Shown one piece after another: positions 1 through 10,902 of a DNA stretch of 64,000 nt. The notes under the pieces are model-generated. The model made no database searches and was not told the DNA's origin. It worked only from the letters and a program-made list of their open reading frames with translations. A program made the translations under genes and the position numbers. Numbering within the stretch: position 1 is the stretch's first letter; every line of letters starts with the position of its first letter. Source of the DNA: Synchiropus splendidus (lineage: Eukaryota > Chordata > Actinopteri > Syngnathiformes > Callionymidae); NCBI RefSeq assembly GCF_027744825.2, contig NC_071334.1, forward strand, positions 39,533,437 to 39,597,436, given 5' to 3'.

Positions 1-109
1 GTTAATAACTATCGAAAAACACTTCAGACAGCTAAGATTTTATGTGCAACTACTAGAAAGACCCTTTATGCTACAGTGGGAGGTTAAAATTTCATGTTCT
101 GAAGCTTCC

Positions 110-148
110 CTGAAAAGTTATGGCACAATGCACAAAAACGCTTTTCAG
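110..148. other. Internal inverted repeat, representative copy
   Basis: The 8-mer ctgaaaag (110-117) is the exact reverse complement of cttttcag (141-148), with a 23-bp spacer. It is present in most monomers and broken in ctggaaag, ccatgaaa, cttttcgg and similar subtypes. On a transcript of either strand it could form a stem-loop. No function is shown. Confidence 0.65.
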
Positions 149-184
149 CCTGAGATAAGGTGGGTTTCGGAACGCCAAACATAA

Positions 185-212
185 AAGTGTTAATAACTTT
201 CGAAAAACACTT
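185..212. other. Junction dyad, representative copy
   Basis: At nearly every monomer junction aagtgtt (185-191) pairs with aacactt (206-212), a perfect 7-bp inverted repeat. The 14-bp loop contains the 8-bp palindrome tttcgaaa in most monomers; in the actatcg subtype the palindrome is weakened. The same dyad recurs about 340 times in the window, with losses where the right arm changes (cattt, cactac or cacctc variants). Dyad symmetries have been proposed as a feature of centromeric satellites that lack CENP-B boxes; a role here is inference. Confidence 0.7.
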
Positions 213-376
213 CAGACAGCTTAGATTTGATGTGCAACTACTAGAAAGACCCTTTCTGCTATAGTGGGAGGTTAAAATTTCATGTTCTGAAGCTTCCCTG
301 GAAAGTTATGGCACAATGCACAAAAACGCTTTTCAGCCTGAGATAAGGTGGGTTTCGGAACGCCAAACATAAAAGT

Positions 377-564
377 GTTGATAACTTTCGAAAAACACTT
401 CAGACAGCTTAGATTTGATGTGCACCTACTAGAAAGACCCTTTCTGCTATAGTGGGAGGTTAAAATTTCATGTTCTGAAGCTTCCCTGAAAAGTTATGGC
501 ACAATGCACAAAAACGCTTTTCAGCCTGAGATAAGGTGGGTTTCGGAACGCCAAACATAAAAGT
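377..564. repeat. Representative 188-bp monomer
   Basis: This copy is close to the common form and serves as a reference for positions 1-188. Landmarks: palindrome tttcgaaa at 10-17; the variable subtype region at 36-50 (here ttgatgtgcacc); ctatagtgggagg at 71-83; HindIII palindrome gaagcttc at 101-108; an inverted repeat ctgaaaag (110-117) with cttttcag (141-148); the cacaaaaacg block at 131-140, containing the C-A-A-A-A pentamer reported as frequent in plant satellites; gggtttcggaacgcc at 162-176. The common form has four CpG sites. I do not recognise the family from memory. Confidence 0.9.
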
Positions 565-1068
565 GTTGATAACTTTCGAAAAACACTTCAGACAGCTTAG
601 ATTTGGTGTGCAACTACTAGAAAGACCCTTTCTGCTATAGTGGGAGGTTAAAATTTCATGTTCTGAAGCTTCCCTGAAAAGTTATGGCACAATGCACAAA
701 AACGCTTTTCAGCGTGAGATAAGGTGGGTTTCGGAACGCCAAACATAAAAGTGTTAATAACTTTCGAAAAACACTTCAGACAGCTAAGATTTTATATGCC
801 ACTACTAGAAAGACCCTTTCTGCTATAGTGGGAGGTTAAAATTTCATGTTCTGAAGCTTCCCTGAAAAGTTATGGCACAATGCACAAAAACGCTTTTCGC
901 CTGAGATAAGGTGGGTTTCGGAACGCCAAACATTAAAGTGTTGATAACTTTCGAAAAACACTTCAGACAGCTTAGATTTGATGTGCACCTACTAGAAAGA
1001 CCCTTTCTGCTATAGTGGGAGGCTAAAATTTCATTTTCTGAAGCTTCCCTGAAAAGTTATGGCACAAT

Positions 1069-1080
1069 GCGTAAAAACGC
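1069..1080. other. Subtype-specific hairpin, representative copy
   Basis: In monomers where gcac is replaced by gcgt, the sequence becomes gcgt-aaaa-acgc, a 4-bp inverted repeat around a 4-base loop at monomer positions 130-141. The common form (gcac-aaaa-acgc) cannot pair this way. The replacement changes two bases together (ca to gt in the middle and last positions) and also adds a CpG. Other examples lie near 2392, 2761, 4641, 28329 and 34155. Confidence 0.6.
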
Positions 1081-3570
1081 TTTTCAGCCTGAGATAAGGT
1101 GGGTTTCGGAACGCCAAACATAAAAGTGTTAATAACTTTCGAAAAACACTTCAGACAGCTTAGATTTGATGTGCAACTACTAGAAAGACCCTTTCTGCTA
1201 TAGTGGGAGGTTAAAATTTCATGTTCTGAAGCTTCCCTGAAAAGTTATGGCACAGTGCACAAAAACGCTTTTCAGCCTGAGATAAGGTGGGTTTCGGAAC
1301 GCCAAACATAAAAGTGTTGATAACTTTCGAAAAACACTTCAGACAGCTTAGATTTGATGTGTACCTACTAGAAAGGCCCTTTCTGCTATAGTGGGAGGTT
1401 AAAATTTCATGTTCTGAAGCTTCCCTGAAAAGTTATGGCACAATGCACAAAAACGCTTTTCAGCCTGAGATAAGGTGGGTTTCGGAACGCCAAACATAAA
1501 AGTGTTGATAACTTTCGAAAAACACTACCGACAGCTTAGATTTGATGTGCACCTACTAGAAAGACCCTTTCTGCTATAGTGGGAGGTTAAATTTCATGTT
1601 CTGAAGCTTCCATGAAAAGTTATGGCACAATGCACAAAAACGCTTTTCAGCCTGAGATAAGGTGGGTTTCGGTACGCCAAACATAAAAGTGTTGATAACT
1701 TTCGAAAAACACTTCAGACAGCTTAGATTTGGTGTGCAACTACTAGAAAGACCCTTTCTGCTATAGTGAGAGGTTAAAATTTCATGTTCTGAAGCTTCCC
1801 TGAAAAGTTATGGCACAATGCACAAAAACGCTTTTCAGCCTGAGATAAGGTGGGTTTCGGAACGCCAAACATAAAAGTGTTGATAACTTTCGAAAAACAC
1901 TTCAGACAGCTTAGATTTGATGTGCAACTACTAGAAAGACCCTTTCTGCTATAGTGGGAGGCAATAATTTCATGTTCTGAAGCTTCCCTGAAAAGTTATG
2001 GCACAATGCACAAAAACGCTTTTCAGCCTGAGATAAGGTGGGTTTCGGAACGCCAAACATAAAAGTGTTGATAACTTTCGAAAAACACTTCAGACAGCTT
2101 AGATTTGATGTGCACCTACTAGAAAGACCCTTTCTGCTATAGTGGGAGGTTAAAATTTCATGTTCTGAAGCTTCCCTGAAAAGTTAAGCCACAATGCACA
2201 AAAACGCTTTTCAGCCAGAGATAAGGTGGGTTTCGGAACGCCAAACATTAAAGTGTTGATAACTTTCGAAAAACACTTCAGACAGCTTAGATTTGATGTG
2301 CACCTACTAGAAAGACCCTTTCTGCTATAGTGGGAGGCTAAAATTTCATTTTCTGAAGCTTCCCTGAAAAGTTATGGCACAATGCGTAAAAACGCTTTTC
2401 AGCCTGAGATAAGGTGGGTTTCGGAACGCCAAACATAAAAGTGTTAATAACTTTCGAAAAACACTTCAGACAGCTTAGATTTGATGTGCAACTACTAGAA
2501 AGACCCTTTCTGCTATAGTGGGAGGTTAAAATTTCATGTTCTGAAGCTTCCCTGAAAAGTTATGGCACAATGCACAAAAACGCTTTTCAGCCTGAGATAA
2601 GGTGGGTTTCGGAACGCCAAACATAAAAGTGTTGATAACTTTCGAAAAACACTTCAGACAGCTTAGATTTGATGTGTACCTACTAGAAAGGCCCTTTCTG
2701 CTATAGTGGGAGGTTAAAATTTCATGTTCTTAAGCTTCCCTGAAAAGTTATGGCACAATGCGTAAAAACGCTTTTCAGCCTGAGATAAGGTGGGTTTCGG
2801 AACGCCAAACATAAAAGTGTTGATAACTTTCGAAAAACACTTCAGACAGCTTAGATTTGATGTATACCTACTAGAAAGGCCCTTTCTGCTATAGTGGGAG
2901 GTTAAAATTTCATGTTCTGAAGCTTCCCTGAAAAGTTATGGCACAATGCGTAAAAACGCTTTTCAGCCTGAGATAAGGTGGGTTTCGGAACGCCAAACAT
3001 AAAAGTGTTAATAACTATCGAAAAACACTTCAGACAGCTAAGATTTTATGTGCAACTACTAGAAAGACCATTTCTGCTATAGTGGGAGGTTAAAATTTCA
3101 TGTTCTGAAGCTTCCCTGAAAAGTTATGGCACAATGCACAAAAACGCTTTTCAGCCTGAGATAAGGTGGGTTTCGGAACGCCAAACATAAAAGTGTTGAT
3201 AACTTTAGAAAAACACTTCCGACAGCTTAGATTTGATGTGCACCTACTAGAAAGACCCTTTCTGCTATAGTGGGAGGTTAAAATTTCATGTTCTGAAGAT
3301 TCCCTGAAAAGTTATGGCACAATGCACAAAAACGCTTTTCAGCCTGAGATAAGGTGGGTTTCGGAACGCCAAACATAAAAGTGTTGATAACTTTCGAAAA
3401 ACACTTCAGACAGCTTAGATTTGATGTGCAACTACTAGAAAGACCCTTTCTGCTATAGTGGGAGGTTAAAATTTTATGTTCTGAAGCTTCCCTGAAAAGT
3501 TATGGCACAATGCGTAAAAACGCTTTTCAGCCTGAGATAAGGTGGGTTTCGGAACGCCAAACATAAAAGT

Positions 3571-4510
3571 GTTAATAACTATCGAAAAACACTTCAGAGA
3601 GCTAAGATTTTATGTGCAACTACTAGAAAGACCCTTTATGCTATAGTGGGAGGTTAAAATTTCATGTTCTGAAGCTTCCCTGAAAAGTTATGGCACAATG
3701 CACAAAAACGCTTTTCAGCCTGAGATAAGGTGGGTTTCGGAACGCCAAACATAAAAGTGTTAATAACTTTCGAAAAACACTTGAGGCAGCTTAGATTTGA
3801 TGTGCACCTACTAGAAAGACCCTTTCTGCTATAGTGGGAGGTTAAAATTTCATGTTCTGAAGCTTCCCTGAAAAGTTATGGCACAATGCACAAAAACGCT
3901 TTTCAGCCTGAGATAAGGTGGGTTTCGGAACGCCAAACATAAAAGTGTTGATAACTTTCGAAAAACACTACCGACAGCTTAGATTTGATGTGCACCTACT
4001 AGAAAGACCCTTTCTGCTATAGTGGGAGGTTAAAATTTCATGTTCTGAAGCTTCCATGAAAAGTTATGGCACAATGCACAAAAACGCTTTTCAGCCTGAG
4101 ATAAGGTGGGTTTCGGTACGCCAAACATAAAAGTGTTGATAACTTTCGAAAAACACTTCAGACAGCTTAGATCTGGTGTGCAACTACTAGAAAGACCCTT
4201 TCTGCTATAGTGAGAGGTTAAAATTTCATGTTCTGAAGCTTCCCTGAAAAGTTATGGCACAATGCACAAAAACGCTTTTCAGCCAGAGATAAGGTGGGTT
4301 TCGGAACGCCAAACATAAAAGTGTTGATAACTTTCGAAAAACACTTCAGACAGCTTAGATTTGGTGTGCAACTACTAGAAAGACCCTTTCTGCTATAGTG
4401 GGAGGTTAAAATTTCATGTTCTGAAGCTTCCCTGAAAAGTTATGGCACAATGCACAAAAACGCTTTTCGGCCTGAGATAAGGTGGGTTTCGGAACGCCAA
4501 ACATAAAAGT
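3571..4510. repeat. Five-monomer cassette, first instance
   Basis: Five consecutive subtypes in fixed order: (i) an actatcg monomer with ctaagattttatg; (ii) a monomer with cttgaggcagc; (iii) one with cactaccgacagc and cggtacgcc; (iv) one with ctggtg or ttggtg and gtgagagg; (v) one with ttggtg and cttttcggcc. The same order recurs at 8459-9398 and in the second 75-mer at 17669-18608, 19925-20864 and 22745-23684. It is an older higher-order unit embedded in the 75-mer. Confidence 0.85.
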
Positions 4511-5826
4511 GTTGATAACTTTCGAAAAACACTTCAGACAGCTTAGATTTGATGTGCACCTACTAGAAAGGCCCTTTCTGCTATAGTGGGAGGTTAAAAT
4601 TTCATGTTCTGAAGCTTCCCTGAAAAGTTATGGCACAATGCGTAAAAACGCTTTTCAGCCTGAGATAAGGTGGGTTTCGGAACGCCAAACATAAAAGTGT
4701 TAATAACTTTCGAAAAACACTTCAGACAGCTAAGATTTTATATGCCACTACTAGAAAGACCCTTTCTGCTATAGTGGGAGGTTAAAATTTCATGTTCTGA
4801 AGCTTCCCTGAAAAGTTATGGCACAATGCACAAAAACGCTTTTCAGCCTGAGATAAAGTGGGTTTCGGAACGCCAAACATAAAAGTGTTGATAACTTTCG
4901 AAAAACACTTCAGACAGCTTAGATTAGATGTGCAACTACTAGAAAGACCCTTTCTGCTATAGTGGGAGGTTAAAATTTCATGTTCTGAAGCTTCCCTGAA
5001 AAGTTATGGCACAATGCACAAAAACGCTTTTCAGCCTGAGATAAGGTGGGTTTCGGAACGCCAAACATAAAAGTGTTGATAACTTTCGAAAAACACTTCA
5101 GACAGCTTAGATTTGATGTGCACCTACTAGAAAGGCCCTTTCTGCTATAGTGGGAGGTTAAAATTTCATGTTCTGAAGCTTCCCTGAAAAGTTATGGCAC
5201 AATGCGTAAAAACGCTTTTCAGCCTGAGATAAGGTGGGTTTCGGAACGTCAAACATAAAAGTGTTAATAACTTTCGAAAAACACTTCAGACAGCTTAGAT
5301 TTGATGTGCAACTACTAGAAAGACCCTTTCTGCTATAGTGGGAGGTTAAAATTTCATGTTCTGAAGCTTCCCTGAAAAGTTATGGCACAATGCACAAAAA
5401 CGCTTTTCAGCCTGAGATAAGGTGGGTTTCGGAACGCCAAACATAAAAGTGTTGATAACCTTCCAAAAACATTTCAGACAACTTAGATTTGATATGCAAC
5501 TACTAGAAAGACGCTTTCTGCTATAGTGGGAGGTTAAAATTTCATGTTCTGAAGCTTCCCTGAAAAGTTATGGCACAATGCACAAAAACGCTTTTCAGCC
5601 TGAGATAAGGTGGGTTTCGGAACGCCAAACATAAAAGTGTTAATAACTTTCGAAAAACACTTCAGACAGCTAAGATTTTATATGCCACTACTAGAAAGAC
5701 CCTTTCTGCTATAGTGGGAGGTTAAAATTTCATGTTCTGAAGCTTCCCTGAAAAGTTATGGCACAATGCGTAAAAACGCTTTTCAGCCTGAGATAAGGTG
5801 GGTTTCGGAACGCCAAACATAAAAGT

Positions 5827-6578
5827 GTTAATAACTATCGAAAAACACTTCAGAGAGCTAAGATTTTATGTGCAACTACTAGAAAGACCCTTTATGCTAC
5901 AGTGGGAGGTTAAAATTTCATGTTCTGAAGCTTCCCTGAAAAGTTATGGCACAATGCACAAAAACGCTTTTCAGCCTGAGATAAGGTGGGTTTCGGAACG
6001 CCAAACATAAAAGTGTTAATAACTTTCGAAAAACACTTGAGGCAGCTTAGATTTGATGTGCACCTACTAGAAAGACCCTTTCTGCTATAGTGGGAGGTTA
6101 AAATTTCATGTTCTGAAGCTTCCCTGAAAAGTTATGGCACAATGCACAAAAACGCTTTTCAGCCTGAGATAAGGTGGGTTTCGGAACGCCAAACATAAAA
6201 GTGTTGATAACTTTCGAAAAACACTTCAGACAGCTTAGATTTGGTGTGCAACTACTAGAAAGACCCTTTCTGCTATAGTGGGAGGTTAAAATTTCATGTT
6301 CTGAAGCTTCCCTGAAAAGTTATGGCACAATGCAAAAAAACGCTTTTCAGCCTGAGATAAGGTGGGTTTCGGAACGCCAAACATAAAAGTGTTGATAACT
6401 TTCGAAAAACACTTCAGACAGCTTAGATTTGGTGTGCAACTACTAGAAAGACCCTTTCTGCTATAGTGGGAGGTTAAAATTTCATGTTCTGAAGCTTCCC
6501 TGAAAAGTTATGGCACAATGCACAAAAACGCTTTTCGGCCTGAGATAAGGTGGGTTTCGGAACGCCAAACATAAAAGT
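5827..6578. repeat. Five-monomer cassette lacking its third monomer
   Basis: The order is actatcg monomer, gaggcag monomer, then directly two ttggtg monomers. The taccg/cggtacgcc monomer expected at 6203 is absent. The matching place in the second 75-mer (19925-20864) has all five. The monomer at 6203-6390 shares the rare seven-A run (near 6334) with the fourth monomer of the intact copy (near 20620) but has gtgggagg instead of gtgagagg. This looks like a one-monomer deletion with local conversion. Confidence 0.8.
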
Positions 6579-8458
6579 GTTGATAACTTTCGAAAAACAC
6601 TACCGACAGCTTAGATTTGATGTGCACCTACTAGAAAGACCCTTTCTGCTATAGTGGGAGGTTAAAATTTCATGTTCTGAAGCTTCCATGAAAAGTTATG
6701 GCACAATGCACAAAAACGCTTTTCAGCCTGAGATAAGGTGGGTTTCGGTACGCCAAACATAAAAGTGTTGATAACTTTCGAAAAACACTTCAGACAGCTT
6801 AGATTTGGTGTGCAACTACTAGAAAGACCCTTTCTGCTATAGTGAGAGGTTAAAATTTCATGTTATGAAGCTTCCCTGAAAAGTCATGGCACAATGCACA
6901 AAAACGCTTTTCAGCCTGAGATAAGGTGGGTTTCGGAACGCCAAACATAAAAGTGTTGATAACTTTCGAAAAACACTTCAGACAGCTTAGATTTGGTGTG
7001 CAACTACTAGAAAGACCCTTTCTGCTATAGTGGGAGGTTAAAATTTCATGTTCTGAAGCTTCCCTGAAAAGTTATGGCACAATGCACAAAAACGCTTTTC
7101 GGCCTGAGATAAGGTGGGTTTCGGAACGCCAAACATAAAAGTGTTGATAACTTTCGAAAAACACTTCAGACAGCTTAGATTTGATGTGCACCTACTAGAA
7201 AGGCCCTTTCTGCTATAGTGGGAGGTTAAAATTTCATGTTCTGAAGCTTCCCTGAAAAGTTATGGCACAATGCGTAAAAACGCTTTTCAGCCAGAGATAA
7301 GGTGGGTTTCGGAACGCCAAACATAAAAGTGTTGATAACTTTCGAAAAACACTTCAGACAGCTTAGATTTGATGTGCAACTACTAGAAAGACCCTTTCTG
7401 CTATAGTGGGAGGCAATAATTTCATGTTCTGAAGCTTCCCTGAAAAGTTATGGCACAATGCACAAAAACGCTTTTCAGCCTGAGATAAGGTGGGTTTCGG
7501 AACGCCAATCATAAAAGTGTTGATAACTTTCGAAAAACACTTCAGACAGCTTAGATTTGATGTGCACCTACTAGAAAGACCCTTTCTGCTATAGTGGGAG
7601 GTTAAAATTTCATGTTCTGAAGCTTCCCTGAAAAGTTATGCCACAATGCACAAAAATGCTTTTCAGCCAGAGATAAGGTGGGTTTCGGAACGCCAAACAT
7701 TAAAGTGTTGATAACTTTCGAAAAACACTTCAGACAGCTTAGATTTGATGTGCACCTACTAGAAAGACCCTTTCTGCTATAGTGGGAGGCTAAAATTTCA
7801 TTTTCTGAAGCTTCCCTGAAAAGTTATGGCACAATGCCTAAAAACGCTTTTCAGCCTGAGATAAGGTGGGTTTCGGAACGCCAAACATAAAAGTGTTAAT
7901 AACTTTCGAAAAACACTTCAGACAGCTTAGATTTGATGTGCAACTACTAGAAAGACCCTTTCTGCTATAGTGGGAGGTTAAAATTTCATGTTCTGAAGCT
8001 TCCCTGAAAAGTTATGGCACAATGCACAAAAACGCTTTTCAGCCTGAGATAAGGTGGGTTTCGTAACGCCAAACATAAAAGTGTTGATAACTTTCGAAAA
8101 ACACTTCAGACAGCTTAGATTTGATGTGTACCTACTAGAAAGGCCCTTTCTGCTATAGTGGGAGGTTAAAATTTCATGTTCTTAAGCTTCCCTGAAAAGT
8201 TATGGCACAATGCGTAAAAACGCTTTTCAGCCTGAGATAAGGTGGGTTTCGGAACGCCAAACATAAAAGTGTTGATAACTTTCGAAAAACACTTCAGACA
8301 GCTTAGATTTGATGTATACCTACTAGAAAGGCCCTTTCTGCTATAGTGGGAGGTTAAAATTTCATGTTCTGAAGCTTCCCTGAAAAGTTATGGCACAATG
8401 CGTAAAAACGCTTTTCAGCCTGAGATAAGGTGGGTTTCGGAACGCCAAACATAAAAGT

Positions 8459-9398
8459 GTTAATAACTATCGAAAAACACTTCAGACAGCTAAGATTTTA
8501 TGTGCAACTACTAGAAAGACCCTTTCTGCTATAGTGGGAGATTAAAATTTCATGTTCTGAAGCTTCCCTGAAAAGTTATGGCACAATGCACAAAAACGCT
8601 TTTCAGCCTGAGATAAGGTGGGTTTCGGAACGCCAAACATAAAAGTGTTAATAACTTTCGAAAAACACTTGAGGCAGCTTAGATTTGATGTGCACCTACT
8701 AGAAAGACCCTTTCTGCTATAGTGGGAGGTTAAAATTTCATGTTCTGAAGCTTCCCTGAAAAGTTATGGCACAATGCACAAAAACGCTTTTCAGCCTGAG
8801 ATAAGGTGGGTTTCGGAACGCCAAACATAAAAGTGTTGATAACTTTCGAAAAACACTACCGACAGCTTAGATTTGATGTGCACCTACTAGAAAGACCCTT
8901 TCTGCTATAGTGGGAGGTTAAAATTTCATGTTCTGAAGCTTCCATGAAAAGTTATGGCACAATGCACAAAAACGCTTTTCAGCCTGAGATAAGGTGGGTT
9001 TCGGTACGCCAAACATAAAAGTGTTGATAACTTTCGAAAAACACTTCAGACAGCTTAGATTTGGTGTGCAACTACTAGAAAGACCCTTTCTGCTATAGTG
9101 AGAGGTTAAAATTTCATGTTCTGAAGCTTCCCTGAAAAGTTATGGCACAATGCACAAAAACGCTTTTCAGCCTGAGATAAGGTGGGTTTCGGAACGCCAA
9201 ACATAAAAGTGTTGATAACTTTCGAAAAACACTTCAGACAGCTTAGATTTGGTGTGCAACTACTAGAAAGACCCTTTCTGCTATAGTGGGAGGTTAAAAT
9301 TTCATGTTCTGAAGCTTCCCTGAAAAGTTATGGCACAATGCACAAAAACGCTTTTCGGCCTGAGATAAGGTGGGTTTCGGAACGCCAAACATAAAAGT
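8459..9398. repeat. Five-monomer cassette, further instance in copy 1
   Basis: Same order of five subtypes as at 3571-4510: actatcg (with gggagatta), gaggcag, taccg with cggtacgcc, ttggtg with gtgagagg, ttggtg with ttcggcc. It is followed by the atgccac / aaatgc / ccagag monomer, whereas the 3571 instance is followed by a monomer with ggcccttt and gcgtaaaa. Confidence 0.85.
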
Positions 9399-9774
9399 GT
9401 TGATAACTTTCGAAAAACACTTCAGACAGCTTAGATTTGATGTGCACCTACTAGAAAGACCCTTTCTGCTACAGTGGGAGGTTAAAATTTCATGTTCTGA
9501 AGCTTCCCTGAAAAGTTATGCCACAATGCACAAAAATGCTTTTCAGCCAGAGATAAGGTGGGTTTCGGAACGCCAAAAATAAAAGTGTTGATAACTTTCG
9601 AAAAACATTTCAGACAGCTTAGATTTGATGTGCAACTACTAGAAAGACCCTTTCTGCTATAGTGGGAGGTTAAAATTTCATGTTCTGAAGCTTCCCTGAA
9701 AAGTTATGGCACAATGCACAAAAAAGCTTTTCAGCGTGAGATAAGGTGGGTTTCGGAACGCCAAACATAAAAGT

Positions 9775-10902
9775 GTTAATAACTTTCGAAAAACACTTCA
9801 GACAGCTAAGATTTTATATGCCACTACTAGAAAGACCCTTTCTGCTATAGTGGGAGGTTAAAATTTCATGTTCTGAAGCTTCCCTGAAAAGTTATGGCAC
9901 AATGCACAAAAACGCTTTTCAGCCTGAGATAAGGTGGGTTTCGGAACGCCAAACATAAAAGTGTTGATAACTTTCGAAAAACACTTCAGACAGCTTAGAT
10001 TAGATGTGCAACTACTAGAAAGACCCTTTCTGCTATAGTGGGAGGTTAAAATTTCATGTTCTGAAGCTTCCCTGAAAAGTTATGGCACAATGCACAAAAA
10101 CGCTTTTCAGCCTGGGATAAGGTGGGTTTCGGAACGCCAAACATAAAAGTGTTGATAACTTTCGAAAAACACTTCAGACAGCTAAGATTTTATATGCCCC
10201 TACTAGAAAGACCCTTTCTGCTATAGTGGGAGGTTAAAATTTCATGTTCTGAAGCTTCCCTGAAAAGTTATGGCACAATGCACAAAAACGCTTTTCAGCG
10301 TGAGATAAGGTGGGTTTCGGAACGCCAAACATAAAAGTGTTAATAACTTTCGAAAAACACTTCAGACAGCTAAGATTTTATATGCCACTACTAGAAAGAC
10401 CCTTTCTGCTATAGTGGGAGGTTAAAATTTCATGTTCTGACGCTTCCCTGAAAAGTTATGGCACAATGCACAAAAACGCTTTTCAGCCTGAGATAAGGTG
10501 GGTTTCGGAACGCCAAACATAAAAGTGTTGATAACTTTCGAAAAACACTTCAGACAGCTTAGATTAGATGTGCAACTACTAGAAAGACCCTTTCTGCTAT
10601 AGTGGGAGGTTAAAATTTCATGTTCTGAAGCTTCCCTGAAAAGTTATGGCACAATGCACAAAAACGCTTTTCAGCCTGAGATAAGGTGGGTTTCGGAACG
10701 CCAAACATAAAAGTGTTGATAACTTTCGAAAAACACTTCAGACAGCTAAGATTTTATATGCCCCTACTAGAAAGACCCTTTCTGCTATAGTGGGAGGTTA
10801 AAATTTCATGTTCTGAAGCTTCCCTGAAAAGTTATGGCACAATGCACAAAAACGCTTTTCAGCCTGAGATAAGGTGGGTTTCGGAACGCCAAACATAAAA
10901 GT
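9775..10902. repeat. Tandem trimer (2 x 564 bp) in copy 1
   Basis: Two tandem copies of a three-monomer unit, 9775-10338 and 10339-10902. The order in each is: gttaat with tttatatgccac; ttagatgtgcaac; gttgat with tttatatgcccc. The gttgat start combined with tatatgcccc occurs only in this trimer and in its duplicate in the second 75-mer. The second unit carries ctgacgctt near 10438, which destroys the HindIII site. Confidence 0.85.

Noticed and set aside
71..96. Possible promoter-like ctatag and ttaaaattt in each monomer
   Set aside because: A-T rich words of this kind are expected by chance at this composition, and no transcript or downstream gene supports them.
162..180. Second TTCG site (gggtttcggaacgcc) as a CENP-B box
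   Set aside because: Only the TTCG part fits; the required A and CGGG positions do not match.
5798..6010. Open frame of 70 codons, plus strand (identical at 19896-20108; a similar one at 9370-9582)
   Set aside because: It lies wholly inside satellite monomers. It opens only because ctatag became ctacag, removing a stop, and the 188-bp period shifts the frame at every monomer.
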